NCBI GenBank assembly: GCA_956465555.1
Contig: OY101129.1
Coordinates: forward strand, 248,001 to 312,000
Source of the DNA: Nitzschia sp. pyKryTriq1
Lineage: Eukaryota; Bacillariophyta; Bacillariophyceae; Bacillariales; Bacillariaceae
DNA: 64,000 nucleotides
Direction: 5' to 3'
Shown here: positions 31,032-42,523 of the stretch, one piece after another
Numbering within the stretch: position 1 is the stretch's first letter
Layout of the letters: the number at the start of each line of letters is the position of its first letter
Position numbers and translations under genes: made by a program
The notes under the pieces: model-generated
Databases searched by the model: none
What the model was told of the DNA's origin: nothing
What the model saw: the letters and a program-made list of their open reading frames with translations, nothing else

Positions 31032-31739
31032 ATGGGAGGAGCACAGAGCAGCACGACGACTAAAGTCAAAGTCAAGAAAGCCCCGCCACCCGGCAGCGGC
31101 ATTTCGCAAGTCGATCGCGCCGTCTTGGATTTGAAAAATGCCCGCGATCGATTGAGCAAGTACCAAAAGAAGCTCGTGTTGGATGAGGCACGATTGGTGG
31201 AGCGGGCCCGCGAAGCAAAGCTCAGGGGACAAACCAAAGTCGCGCTGCAGTTGCTCAAAATTAAAAAGATCAAAACCAGAGAAGTCGAACAAGTCGAAAG
31301 CCAGCTACTGAACGTCTTGCAAATGGTGCAAACGATCGATTCGAAGCAAAATGAAACGCAAGTGCTGCAAGCGATGAAAACGGGTAAAGATGCTCTACAG
31401 AAAATGCACGAACAGACTTCGGTGGACGACGTGCTGGACTTGATGGATCAAATCCAAGAACAGAATGAAATGGAACGGGAGATTTCCGATATTTTGCAGG
31501 GAGTCCCCTCGCTTTCCGTGGAAGACGAGGCAGCCGTCGAAGAAGAATTGGAGGCCCTCATGCAAGCAGAAGGAATGGCGACGCCGACGAAAACGACGAC
31601 AAACCCAGCTACAAGCACCGAATCGCTTCCCGAAGTCCCCACCAGCAAACCTCTTCCGGTGGCACCCACCACCAAGTTGCCAGAAGCGGTCACGACTCCG
31701 ACTGCCGAAGCGGACCAGCGGGTGGCCGTACCTTCATAG
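31032..31739 (+). CDS. VPS20: ESCRT-III subunit Vps20/CHMP6
   Basis: Single exon, 235 aa. Vps20 starts ESCRT-III assembly on endosomes after ESCRT-II binding. The start at 31032 gives MGGAQSST, an N-myristoylation signal typical of Vps20; the longer in-frame extension from 30918 has none. The basic first helices follow (VDRAVLDLKNARDRLSKYQ, ARLVERAREAKLRG, ALQLLKIKKIK), matching CHMP6 spacing, then the acidic helices (QTSVDDVLDLMDQIQEQNE, VEEELEALMQAE). The C-terminus has LPEVPTSKPLPVAP, close to the Pro-rich MIM2 motif that binds Vps4. It is convergent with the Sec7 gene, 106 bp away. Confidence 0.9.
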   Translation: MGGAQSSTTTKVKVKKAPPPGSGISQVDRAVLDLKNARDRLSKYQKKLVLDEARLVERAREAKLRGQTKVALQLLKIKKIKTREVEQVESQLLNVLQMVQTIDSKQNETQVLQAMKTGKDALQKMHEQTSVDDVLDLMDQIQEQNEMEREISDILQGVPSLSVEDEAAVEEELEALMQAEGMATPTKTTTNPATSTESLPEVPTSKPLPVAPTTKLPEAVTTPTAEADQRVAVPS

Positions 31740-31845
31740 CATTCGTACTCGTACCTGTACAAGTAGAGAAATATCTGCCGCATGTGAATACACTTTTAAA
31801 AAACAATTATACTAGACTATATATATTTATAAGAGCATGCTTGAT

Positions 31846-34800
31846 TTAGTGCGACTTGGCGGCCGCTTTGCGAGCTCCCTCAATTGCAACCTGGCGCGAG
31901 ATTTCCTTGTCGATGGCCGAGCGAGTGGAGGATACCCACGCCGTTCGCTCCTCGCGGTCAGCAGCAAACACCAAAAAGCTCTTGCGAGGATGATAAATCT
32001 GAAACCCACGATCGGCTTCTTTCTTCTGCTCTGGATGGAACCAGTCTGTCACTTTCATGAGGATCAATTGCAACTCTCCGTGGATCTTGTATTGCATAAA
32101 TGATGTTGTACTGGTAGTGGGTATCTTCTTGGCATAGATCAAAACATCAGAGAATAAAAAGAAACGATATTCTACAAGGCGGCCACTGCGATTTGCTCGT
32201 TTCCAGAGCTTGCCAGTTCGCAGAAACTGTCGAGTAGGATCATTCAGCAGATATTCGGCGTTGGCAAGACATCGGACGGCGTCGCGTGTGGCCTTGCGAC
32301 CTTGAGCGTTGTCGCCAGAATGGTCAAGACTCAAATCAACAATCAATTCATCAACCAATTTCAAAGCCGCAACTTTGTTCTTGTCCATGGTGGCAACTGA
32401 TTTCTTGCCATCTGGCGTGCAAGCTTCTTCGATACCGGTGTACCAATCTTCGTGCTTGAAATCGTAGGTTTGCTCTTTTGAAGGAGTCTGGAGGTCACAA
32501 CTTTCACTGCGTCTCCATTTGGTGAAATTTCGGAAACGTCCAAGCTGTCCAAGGAATGCAGATCGTTCCATAGGCATATCCAAACAAATCGTCAGGGCAA
32601 GCGCGTATTTGAGTACAGTGGAACAAGATTCCATGCCTTGGAGATCCAAGTGCGCATTTTCGACTGAGGCATTGATTAGACCATGGAATTGATGCCATGT
32701 TTGTGACATGATCTTGCGAACCAGGAAGGTAGTTGCTTCCGATAGATTACCGTGGAAGAGGGCTTGTCGACTGTGCTCATGTATCGATGTGAACCTGTAC
32801 ACGCGTGTGGAAAGTCCCCGCAAAAGAGCCTCGAGACTTTTGGCATTTTTGACAATTGCAGAGAGCTCCAAGTTCAAACGATCACTGTTGTGACCTGGTT
32901 CGCCGCCAGAAGTCGCAAGATCGTCCTTCAGAACGATGGGATGGGCCTCGATTGAGTCATAAATAATGGATAGATAATCGGGGCTCAACTCGTCCGTCTT
33001 GTTGACAACTCCCTTCAAATTGTTGACAAATTCGACCTTGGTCATTCGCTTTATGGTAGATTTCTTGCCGTTGGATGTCGGCTTTGACTTGTGCAGGTCT
33101 GTGTTTAACATGATGATGGCAAAAGACAACAAGAAAACTGTATCTTGGTCGTTGAACGGGCAATTGACCTGATCACCGGCGTTGTCTTCCCAGTAACATT
33201 GTGCGAAGGTAGAAATCAGTCGATCGACTTGTTGGGCCTCTCCAGGTAAACGGAAGCCTCCACTAGTGAGCAAGTGGCGGAGCCCTTGTTCTACCGTCAT
33301 ACCGACAAAATTAATGGCTCGGACAAAACTGAATCGAATCAAGTTCCAGTACTCTGTTTCGGAAACATCCGAGCCCGCTTCTCCGAGGTATTTACCGAGT
33401 GCTGCAGGTTCCAGTTCAGCTCGGTGTAGACGTAAGAAGGAAGCAATATCCCGCGGGGAGGGGGTGAGAACGCTAACCGCGATCAGGTAGTCGATGCCCT
33501 TCCGGAGTCCTTTCTCTCTGGAAATGTCAAACGCGATGCCTAGATGATCAATCTTGTTGGTTTCATTCTCGACGACCTTAGCCATGACCTCTGCTGCTTT
33601 TTCCTCTTTCTTCACAATTTCTTTCTGCCAGAAGCCGAGAATACCAGCATCCCGCCCTTGCCGCTTGCCCAGGTGATCCCTATCTGCTTGACTGTCTAAG
33701 GAAGAATCAGAGTAGCTTTGTAGGATGTCCGTCAAAACGTTTTCTGATCGTTTCCCCCATGACTCTACCAAATCTCGATATTTCTTGCCTTTGCATGCCG
33801 CTGCTGACTCTGCAAGATTACGAATAAGGATTCCAATGGTATCAAGGGCCAATTTTCTTAGACGCTGCGCACTCTCCCGTGCTAAAGTCGTTCCACTGAC
33901 GCCCTCAAGAACTTCGATGTCCTCGTCTAGCGCACTGCTCGACACGGCCTGGCTCTGACGAATCTTTTCAGCGATGAATTCGCTACATTTTTCACACATG
34001 ATGCAAAGTGCGGCGCAGGTTTTCTGGGTAGTTTTCCAGTGCAAGCCGGAAATCAACTCGTGTGGAGACGAACCGGCTAGCATGTCCTCTTGTTGATCCG
34101 TGTCAAAGTTCAAAAAGAGTTCAAGGACACCAGGAGAGTCCGAAAACCAAACTTGAAGCGATTTCATGAGTTCAATTTGCTGAGCGAATAAGCAAGAAGT
34201 ATCAGAGTCGTCCTTGGGCTTTTCCTTGAACAAGATTTGGGGACCAAGTCTCAAAATTTTGATAACAAAATGATCCATTAGGGTAGCAAGCTCCAGTTTC
34301 ATGTGTTTTCTATACAGTGGCGAGCCCCATAGAACCCCGATAATGTTCATGACGCGTCGATAGACCTTTGGATCGTCGATGGCTTCCGACGTGTTCGAAA
34401 ATAGACACGGAACGACCAACCGCCGAATAGTAAAAATAAAAGTTGAATAGGAAGGAGAATTTGGAACTTCCATGTCTTGTCTGATCCCATCCCACTTTAC
34501 AAGAAAAAAATGAATCATCTCCAAGCTCATCAGCTTGCTTGCCACGTCTCTCGGCACTCCATCGTTATTCTTGTCCCTCCGAATCTTGGTCGAGGCCACT
34601 TTTACGCAGTTCGTCAATATTGCAAAGATCATGGAATACATTATCTTCGTTTCTTCTCGCAGAGCCTCGTCGTTTCCAAACAGGCCTGATCCGCACGAAT
34701 TCATCATGTCGTACCAGAAAAGTTCACTCCCTCCTGAACGCTGTATTTGATGCATCGCGAGTTGCGTATAATTTGCTATTTCCACTCGGTGAACCGATTG

Positions 34801-37467
34801 ATCAACAACTTCGTCAACAAGACGATTGATCATGTCATTAAAGAAGTCCGGTGCCAACTTCTGTTTGTTAGGGGGGCTTCCGAATCGGAACAACATTTGT
34901 TCACTTGCAACCAAAGATTGCAACCGCGCCATGGAGAATGAGATCAAGTCCTTCAACGAGAGAATGGCTGCCTGGGGCGCACCCCCAGGGAGATACTTCA
35001 CTGAACCCGATCTTGGATCATCCAAAATGAACTGATCTCGTCCGCCAACCGTTCCCCAGATACCATTCCCCCCGGAATATGCACTGGCACCAAAATAGAA
35101 AACGAAGAGATAAAAGCGCATGACATATCCCACCGTCTTCGTGTTGAGATGTCCACAACCAAATTCGACAGCAGATTGAACAAATTCAACACATGCTTGC
35201 AGATGAATCTCCTGTGCCCCCATAGTTGCAACATCACATACCACCTGGATAGAGATGTCGAGCAATGTAATCCGACTCGAAGAATCTTGTTCCAAGTTTA
35301 CATCACTCGAGAAAAAATCCCCACGCAGCATCTCCACCAAGCCTTCGACCGCCAACAAAGCAGACCCTCCATGCCTTGTGTAGCATGCTGTCAGGATGGG
35401 CGTCAAAACAGCAACTCGAGCCTGGAAGCGAAGCATCCCACGCGGATCGTCCTCCTCAATCGCTGTAGAAACAACGGGAATGAAGCTAAGAGCTTCTAGA
35501 CACCTTTGCAACTCGCTATCCTCGGTGGACAGGGTTCGATTTGCAGGGAGACCATCTTCCTCCGATATGCCTGAGATAGTGCTCAGTGATGGGCTGACCA
35601 TTTTCTGCACTTCATGCTCCGACAAATGAATTGTCCCACTCATGTCAGCTGACAAGTCACACTCGCTATCACCGTTGATTGAAAGTTTCTCCAGATCGGA
35701 GACAACCGAGCGACTGCAGGGAGTCCCAAGGCCATGGACAAGAAGAAGTGACGAGGTCAGAGCCTCTTTTGGGCTGTTTGGTCTCCGTGGACTGGCGACA
35801 GAATACACATAGTTGGCCCCAATGTCGTTTGGAAGGTCACTGATGGAATTTAGAGTCTTTCGTCTTGATGCCTCGATGAGAGAAAGTCGATTGCTGATGG
35901 AGCTTGGGCTGAGCAAGTTGTGCGTCGACCTGTCCATGATATGAAAGCGACCGACACGACTGTCAACAACCGTCCCACCAGTGCAATAGTATGCGTTAAG
36001 CTTTCTTGAGGTTCCCGAAGCATGAACCGACATGACCAATGGAAGTGGCCGCAGTGGCTCCAAATTCGCAAGGCGCTGGCGGTATGCCAAAAATACTTGG
36101 GATGAGTGAGTCTGGATTGCCGCCACGTGATTCCTGGGCGTTCTTTCTAGAACGGTAAATCCTTCCGGAATATATTCTCGTTTCGCAGGTAAAAGCGGTA
36201 AGATTGCTGTGATCGGGTTACCTTCTCGTGATCTTCGAAAACAAAGGAAGACCTGCTCATCACCGAGATTCAAATTTGCTGGATTTCGATCGTTACTCTT
36301 GGGTAGGGGGCTGTGGATGCGCACAACACTGAATCCAGGAGGGACAAACTCTTGCCTCTGAGGAAAGACTACGGCCAAAGCAGTCACACATGGTCGTTGT
36401 GCAGCCCTGTCCCAGTTAGGTTCTTTCTTGACATTGATGTACACTGGTGTTTTTCTGTCGTGTAGGAAGAACTTATCACCTCCTGCACTCTGTGAAATCC
36501 GATAATAACCTTTTGGTGGATGATCTTCGCCCACTGTGACAATCACGTCTGTGATGGGCCCGGTCAATACGGAAAGTTCGGCATCCTCGATATCCTGAAT
36601 ATTGTTTTGATTCTTCCTCCGGTTAAGGTTAACACGAGGCATCGCATGACCTCGAATAAGATGCACGTCCTTCGGCGCCAAGGCAGTGGTCGAAAGATAA
36701 CGTGCATACTCCGAGCCAAACATTTGCAGTCGATGGCCCGTGGATCGGTTTTCCTGATCAGCAGGCGGACCAGGCGCTCGAGATCTATCGTTTTGGGTTG
36801 GTGTTTGTTGTTGTGAAACTTTAATCTCTCCAAACCTTGGAGGACTAGCCGGCTTTGCTTTTGTGCCGCGTCCTCGAAGAAAAGACTTCACCTTCAGTGA
36901 CTGGTATCTTTTCTGTTTAGGCGACTTTTTTGCAGGATTATTCGCAATAGACGCTGTGTTCTCCGTATCTACCAACGACTTTGTCGGCTCACTGGACTTG
37001 CCAACTGTGTCAAGTGTCCGTGCACACAATGTAGCAAGTGCGGCATTACCCATTTTCTTAACATGTGGGTCACTGTGCATTCTATAGGAGTCATCCCATA
37101 AGACTGACGGATCTTCGCTCTTCTCTGACGAAACTGTGGACAGTTTTGTACCGGTAGCGCGAGCTGGTGGTACATGACATTGGCGGGAATAAGGCTGCGC
37201 CTCGCGCTCTTCCTGCTGGGGACAGTTTGGAGTGGCACCGTCGTTCGTCGGCGGAGCATCATCCCACGTAACCTGATCAAGGATGGAATGAACGAGCTCA
37301 CATGCGGCTGTTATGGATGGAGCGATTTCATCTTCTTCATGCGAAAATACCGCTGCAAGCTCATTCGCATCGGACGAAGACACCAGATTAAGCTCTAACG
37401 AAAGAACGGGCTTTATGTGGTCTTGCTGGGGAGGAATTTGTCGATTGGACGGAAACAAAGCACTCAT
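31846..37467 (-). CDS. Giant ARF guanine-nucleotide exchange factor: MABP + HUS-like + Sec7 + PH
   Basis: Single exon, 1873 aa. Sec7 proteins load GTP on ARF GTPases at Golgi and endosomes. A disordered N-terminus (1-300) leads to a MABP domain (~304-480): ITDVIVT...PPKGYYRI, then two further repeats VPPGFSVVRI and IPEGFTVLERT, each followed by VFLC/VFLA strands. A large helical region includes a HUS-like FLNFDTD (~1115). Sec7 spans ~1310-1512 with the catalytic Glu in FRLPGEAQ (~1407) and FNDQDTVFLLSFAIIMLNTDLH. A PH domain (~1752-1860, GKLWKRANRSGRLVEYRFFLFSD...ERTAWVSS) closes the chain. Membrane binding by both MABP and PH is inferred. No intron is needed over 5.6 kb, unusual next to its intron-rich neighbours. 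Confidence 0.92.
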   Translation of the reverse strand: MSALFPSNRQIPPQQDHIKPVLSLELNLVSSSDANELAAVFSHEEDEIAPSITAACELVHSILDQVTWDDAPPTNDGATPNCPQQEEREAQPYSRQCHVPPARATGTKLSTVSSEKSEDPSVLWDDSYRMHSDPHVKKMGNAALATLCARTLDTVGKSSEPTKSLVDTENTASIANNPAKKSPKQKRYQSLKVKSFLRGRGTKAKPASPPRFGEIKVSQQQTPTQNDRSRAPGPPADQENRSTGHRLQMFGSEYARYLSTTALAPKDVHLIRGHAMPRVNLNRRKNQNNIQDIEDAELSVLTGPITDVIVTVGEDHPPKGYYRISQSAGGDKFFLHDRKTPVYINVKKEPNWDRAAQRPCVTALAVVFPQRQEFVPPGFSVVRIHSPLPKSNDRNPANLNLGDEQVFLCFRRSREGNPITAILPLLPAKREYIPEGFTVLERTPRNHVAAIQTHSSQVFLAYRQRLANLEPLRPLPLVMSVHASGTSRKLNAYYCTGGTVVDSRVGRFHIMDRSTHNLLSPSSISNRLSLIEASRRKTLNSISDLPNDIGANYVYSVASPRRPNSPKEALTSSLLLVHGLGTPCSRSVVSDLEKLSINGDSECDLSADMSGTIHLSEHEVQKMVSPSLSTISGISEEDGLPANRTLSTEDSELQRCLEALSFIPVVSTAIEEDDPRGMLRFQARVAVLTPILTACYTRHGGSALLAVEGLVEMLRGDFFSSDVNLEQDSSSRITLLDISIQVVCDVATMGAQEIHLQACVEFVQSAVEFGCGHLNTKTVGYVMRFYLFVFYFGASAYSGGNGIWGTVGGRDQFILDDPRSGSVKYLPGGAPQAAILSLKDLISFSMARLQSLVASEQMLFRFGSPPNKQKLAPDFFNDMINRLVDEVVDQSVHRVEIANYTQLAMHQIQRSGGSELFWYDMMNSCGSGLFGNDEALREETKIMYSMIFAILTNCVKVASTKIRRDKNNDGVPRDVASKLMSLEMIHFFLVKWDGIRQDMEVPNSPSYSTFIFTIRRLVVPCLFSNTSEAIDDPKVYRRVMNIIGVLWGSPLYRKHMKLELATLMDHFVIKILRLGPQILFKEKPKDDSDTSCLFAQQIELMKSLQVWFSDSPGVLELFLNFDTDQQEDMLAGSSPHELISGLHWKTTQKTCAALCIMCEKCSEFIAEKIRQSQAVSSSALDEDIEVLEGVSGTTLARESAQRLRKLALDTIGILIRNLAESAAACKGKKYRDLVESWGKRSENVLTDILQSYSDSSLDSQADRDHLGKRQGRDAGILGFWQKEIVKKEEKAAEVMAKVVENETNKIDHLGIAFDISREKGLRKGIDYLIAVSVLTPSPRDIASFLRLHRAELEPAALGKYLGEAGSDVSETEYWNLIRFSFVRAINFVGMTVEQGLRHLLTSGGFRLPGEAQQVDRLISTFAQCYWEDNAGDQVNCPFNDQDTVFLLSFAIIMLNTDLHKSKPTSNGKKSTIKRMTKVEFVNNLKGVVNKTDELSPDYLSIIYDSIEAHPIVLKDDLATSGGEPGHNSDRLNLELSAIVKNAKSLEALLRGLSTRVYRFTSIHEHSRQALFHGNLSEATTFLVRKIMSQTWHQFHGLINASVENAHLDLQGMESCSTVLKYALALTICLDMPMERSAFLGQLGRFRNFTKWRRSESCDLQTPSKEQTYDFKHEDWYTGIEEACTPDGKKSVATMDKNKVAALKLVDELIVDLSLDHSGDNAQGRKATRDAVRCLANAEYLLNDPTRQFLRTGKLWKRANRSGRLVEYRFFLFSDVLIYAKKIPTTSTTSFMQYKIHGELQLILMKVTDWFHPEQKKEADRGFQIYHPRKSFLVFAADREERTAWVSSTRSAIDKEISRQVAIEGARKAAAKSH

Positions 37468-38520
37468 ATTTCTTCACAAAAGCTGATTTCGAAAAAGTGG
37501 AGCTTGTAGAGCAATCAATAGAGGCACTCTAGCAACAACCAGACGTTGCAACTGATGGGGTACGGTAGACTAATAAGGACGAAGGAGTGTTAACGTTAAT
37601 AGTCGTCAAACATCGTGATCATGAAAATTGGAGCGAGAGAGCTCTTCGAGCAAGTCTCCTTGCTTCGAGTAGCGAGGAACGTTGCCCAAAAAATGTGACG
37701 GTTACAGAGTGTCGGCAGACGACTCTTTATAAATAAATATATCGCAATTGTGTTTAAATATTATTCGTTATTGAATATGTATATTCAGTACTTAGTTGAG
37801 TACAGTACTTTGTATTTCGAAATAAACGGTAACCCCAGTCAAGTCTCTATAAAGACGAGAGAATAGACGAGAGAGGACCCGCCCATAGCATGCACAGCTG
37901 CGCTGGAGCAGAAACTTCTCCTCTCTCTCTCTACTACTCTACTCTAGTAGAGAGAGTAGTACGAGTTGGTCTCGACGAGTTGGGGTTGGGAAAGTTGGTA
38001 CCGGTAGATACCGGTACAGGATGACGACTCTCTCTCTCTCTACTCTACTAGCTAAGTAGAGAGAGAGGAGGGCTACTCTCTCTCTCTCTCTCTCTGCTCT
38101 ACTTAGATTAGCAGAGAGTAGAGCTACTCACTCTCCTCTAGAGTAGAGAGAACTCTTTCTCTATATCAACTGTACCCAGGTACTACTACCGGTAGTGGCT
38201 ACTCTACTAGTAGAGCTATCATATAAATAGCAGAGAGAGAGAGAGAGAGCTGGGTTTCTAGCTAGTAGAGAGACAACAGGTACAAGAGAATTTTCTTGAA
38301 CTCCGGAGTAGAGTACACGTACTACTAAAGCATTTGACTCCGACTCCTATCGGCAGGGCTGTCTATCCGTGGTCGAGAGACTGCGAGTACTCCAGTTTCC
38401 CGACAAAGAAATATCTGCCCTTGCTGTACCTGTATCATTGTGAAGAACAATGCTTCTAGTAGGAGGAAAGTCTCATACTGACTGATGTATACTTCGTTCC
38501 ATACATTATCCATAGAAATG
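37468..38520. other. Intergenic region with CT/AG and CTAG arrays
   Basis: 1.05 kb between two minus-strand genes. 37915-38250 is filled by (CT)n, (AG)n and CTACTAG words arranged as near-palindromes, with TACCGGTA at 37998-38018 and 38183. The ORF 38325-38513 is not protein-like. No other gene seen. Confidence 0.6.
37915..38250. repeat. CT/AG palindromic low-complexity array
   Basis: Successive CTCTCTCTACTCTACTAG...TAGAGAGAGAG blocks, each able to fold into a hairpin. Same vocabulary as 26165-26350. Confidence 0.8.
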
Positions 38521-41500
38521 TCATCTTAGTGTAGTTTTAAGCTCGTGTGGAGGTGTTGTAGTATTTGGCTCTCGCCTGTCAGCGTGATAGTAGCGTTGGT
38601 AGATCTCAGCGAGCATTGCAGCGTCATCGCGACTGAGGCATGGACGCATTTTCAACAGAGCAAGCCTCAAGTCCTCTATTTCAATCACAATTTCATGCAC
38701 ATCTTCGGCTTTAGTCATGTTCAAAGTGCGGTGGACGGCGTTGAGCTGCGCCGTATCCATGGTGGCTTTGATATCGGCTGGGCAGAATAAAGGATTCTTC
38801 TTTACAACAGCAAGGACTTCCTCCGCACCTCGCTCGGCAAAGAAATGCCCCCGGCATCGTGGCGAGAGATTCCAGCCGCCGGCGATCTGGCGAAAGAGAT
38901 CCAACCATTCCTCATCTTTATCCGGAGGGCCGACGAAGAGGTGCTGCTCTAGACGGCCCGGTCGAAGCAGAGCAGGATCGATCTTGTCGGGTCTGGAACT
39001 TGCACCAATAACATAGACAGTAGCATTGGAAGTATCTTCGACACCGTCCAGAAACGTGAGCAGTTGATTAACGACGCGATCGGTCACGCCCGTATGGTCC
39101 GACCCACGACGAGGCGCCAGCGCATCCAATTCGTCCAGAAACAAGATGGAAGGCGCCACAGAAGCAGCCCGCTTGAATAGTTCACGAATTTTTGCTTCCG
39201 AGGCTCCAATGTATTTGTCAAGTATCTCTGGGCCCTTGCAGGAAATCAAGGGGAATTGACACTCCTTGGCGAGTGCTGGAACCAAAGCTGTCTTTCCGCA
39301 CCCCGTCGGACCAAGAAGGAGAACCCCTCGAGGGAGCCGTATCTTGGCTCGATCGTAAATTGCTCGATATTTCATAGGCTTAAGAAGCGTTGCCTCCAGC
39401 CTCTCCTTGACGTGGAACAGCCCCCCGATCTCGTCCCAGGCCAGCCCGGCTTGAGCTCGTGGCTTGTCGAGCTCCATGTGCGCAAGCGGTATGACATCAC
39501 GAAGAACTGTCTCGGTGGCTTCTGCCAAAACAGTTGTATCTTCATGTAAAGCAAAATAGCGACGAACTCGAGCAGCTACTTTCTCCAAGTCTCGTGGACG
39601 GAATCCTTCTGTCGGCTGCCCAAACATAGCGTCCGGAAGTGATGCTGCCATCGGCAAACCGAGGGCAGAAAGCATATGGGCAAAGAGGTGCAGCCGCTCG
39701 CTGGAATCCACCTCTGGAACGTTGGCGGTTTTCTGGTCGTGGCAGAGGCCGGTATTCAGCGAGTTTGCACTTGCACATGTCGCGACGATAGATACGGAAG
39801 AGTATCCAGTAGTGTTGGCAGCCTCAAACAGCTGGAGAATACGATCCGATATCAATTTCGACTGGTCAATAGCTGTAGGATTAGCGCCCTGCATCTTTGC
39901 ACCCGGATCGCCTTCATTTCCGCCTAGCAAATTCGGGGCGATGCGATCCAGATCGTCCATGATGATGAGACACTGCTTCGTCGTGCAGGCAGAATCAAAT
40001 AGCTCGTCCAGCTCTGCGAGGATCTCAACGATAGTCGTCGTAGATTCCTGTAAACGTCTGCAATCCAGATAGAGTGTGGCCCGGCGATGATCCATTCTGG
40101 CAACGGCTCCCAGGGTGACGGCCGTGTGAGTTTTTCCGCTTCCAGTTGCACCGCATATCATCCCCAGAAATCGCACATCCCGCTGCAAGTCACGGGAAAA
40201 GGAGCCCAAGGCATCCAGTGTACTTTTGAAGATGGGCCGCGGAATCACTGACATGAATAAATCGGTCGGTGGTCTCTCCAATTGTTCTAAAACCCGCGAG
40301 CAAGTTGTGGATGCTAGCTTTTGCAGACGCCCCACGTCGTCCGGCTGTAAACACACCATTCCTTCCAAATCATTCCCAGTCGACGCCCGCGGCACGATGC
40401 GAAACAAATCTCTTTTGCGACGGTCTTCACTTTGATTTACATATGTCGACGACAGGGCGATAATTGAGCCCACTGGTAGTTGTAGGTTCCTACCTGCTAA
40501 ATCCTCGTCCAGCTCGTCCACCAGGGGTGGTTGACCATACTGCATGTCTGGATGGCGCCACTGCCGATTGCTACTGGATTTCAGAGATATCTTTCGAAGA
40601 TCTATATCCGACATGGAATATATTTCAACAGGGGGTAGGGACGGACGCAACTGAACATGATCCCAAAAGAGGGCTAGTCCAAGATCGAACCTTATCCATG
40701 GATGAATCACTGTATATGCATAAAACGCAACGACAGAGTGAATTAGTAAATGAGCAACGGTGGTATAGCAATACCAGTACGCGCACACACACACAAAGTA
40801 GGACATCCATTATTTCCTCCGAGTCCATTGAAGGAATACGTTTGCTCGTCACGGAAATTTGTTTCAGAATTAGCATGGTATATTCAGATCGTCATTGAAA
40901 AAAAGAAGATGGATCCCACTTTTGTGTGTGTCGCCAAACAGTTGAGAATTGAATAGAAAGGTAATTGTCATACGTACCTGGACAAAGTAGACGAGAGGAA
41001 AACAAACTCTGTGTTAGTTCTGAGGGAGATGTGCAGCTACAACACAAACGAGGGTATCATATTGGTTTTTTCTCAGGAGTATCAATTGGAAAAAGTATTG
41101 AATCGTCACTTGGCAATCCGGTTTCGATTTTCATCACAGAAACAACAAGCTACTCTGCGTAAGCACATCATCGCACGACGGTATCAATACACGTACCGGC
41201 ACAGCCTTCGGGTATATTTTCCAACGCCAATAGTCGAGCTACCACCACTTTTCCCTCGCCATTCTCCGCGGGCGTCATGATCATCTGCACCCAATCGCTT
41301 CCGACGACCAGCGTATCCCACGCGATGGAATCCGGGTGCACTAGGATACAACCTTGAGGAGCCAACTGAAGTGGTACAATGCCTGAGAGTTTGTCCTGGA
41401 GTGCCGTCAATTCTTCTCTTTGAATATCGAGGGAGCAAGGAACGACCTGCAACGGTTTCGACCACGAGGATGGGTCGAACCGATTTTCCTGAGCAACACG

Positions 41501-42523
41501 AGGCTTAGGAGTAATTATGATTTCCGTGTCGTTGGCTAACAAGACAAAATGATCCGCCACATCGTTGGCATCATCATAGGATGTGGCATCGTAGTCATCT
41601 GGTAGCTCGGGCCAAGGAGATGATGATAACTTTTCCATCTCGGTGGTCGACATGTCTTGCACCACCATTTGTATCGTGTCTCGCTGCTGCGTGCCTGCAT
41701 GGTTATTCGTTATGGGTAAAGTCAATCGCAATATTTGATCGCGATAGACAAGACTGAGTTGTTTCAGAAACGCTCCCGCCTCCAATAGTTCGGCATGAAC
41801 CTGCAGTAGCTCCCAGTCTTCGGTGGTGAGTGGGTCCACTTGTACGCTCGTAGCATATCGGACCCTATCCAACGCTCGTACTTGGACGACTCGACCACCA
41901 CCGCCACTGACAGAAGTGCTTGGCAGCAGTCCATTGGGGACTTGAATTGTTTCTGTAAAACGGACGACAGGGAGGGAAGCGTTAGATTGATGATTTTCAG
42001 CATCCATAAAGAGTCCATTTGTTCACTCAGAAAAAGTTCTTGGAGGGGCCTCAGAAGGAAGGCAACAGTTGTAATATTTCCACATCATTTGTTCGGTGGT
42101 AGTGACAAATATATTGTACTGAATCTATCATTGGTCCTCGCATCGACGAGCCAGCAAGCAAGTCGAGTATCTCACAATACAGCAGAAGCCACACTTACCC
42201 TTCGAATCCTCCGGCAATAGTCCTCCATTGTAGGAAGCGTAGATGATGCAGTCATCTCCTACTAAAATCTCTAGTGGCAAAAATGAAACGTGGCTCGCGG
42301 CATCAGGTTTCAGACGCCACTCCCTACCGGCACGACTGTTGGATCTAGTATTTGGCTCTTCGGTATCATCATCCGGCTGCTGGCAGGATGATTTTGCTGC
42401 TGTCGCTTTTGCCACCAATGCAGAGAGCACATCCGGGGACAGACGTACAAAGAGATTTTCTTGATCATCGTTCTTCGCCACCAGCATGCGAGCCGTCGAA
42501 GCATTTGGAATCCGTTCGATCAT
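38521..42523 (-). CDS. PEX1: Peroxisome biogenesis AAA+ ATPase PEX1, 3 exons
   Basis: Exons on the minus strand: 42523-42199, 41952-41197, 40709-38521; 3270 nt, 1089 aa, junctions in frame. PEX1 with PEX6 pulls the receptor PEX5 from the peroxisome membrane. Exons 1-2 carry the PEX1 N-domain (DNQENLFVRLSPDVL-like start, EWRLKP, then VQVDPLTTEDWELLQVHAELLE, matching the human V.PLS.DDWEILE.H). Exon 3 has D1 with a weak Walker A GATGSGKT (~545) and D2 with GPTGCGKT (~826), Walker B FLDELD (~881), APRRGSDHTGVTDRVVNQLL and RPGRLEQHLFVGPPDKDE. D2 has GPT where most have GPP. An alternative internal exon (41019-40978, 42 nt, symmetric phase) would add 14 residues. The frame of exon 3 is open to 40806, but its first 32 codons are intron. 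Confidence 0.88.
40710..41196 (-). other. Second intron of PEX1 (487 bp)
   Basis: The longest intron placed in the window. Donor GTACGTG, acceptor ATACAG. It contains a GTGTGTGTG run near 40785-40798 and a possible 42-nt cassette exon at 40978-41019 (acceptor CCTCAG, donor GTACGT) that would keep frame. Confidence 0.6.

Noticed and set aside
40710-40806. Start of PEX1 at 40806
   Set aside because: This gives an N-terminus coded by a GTGTGT run. A splice acceptor at 40710 joins in frame to upstream exons carrying the PEX1 N-domain.
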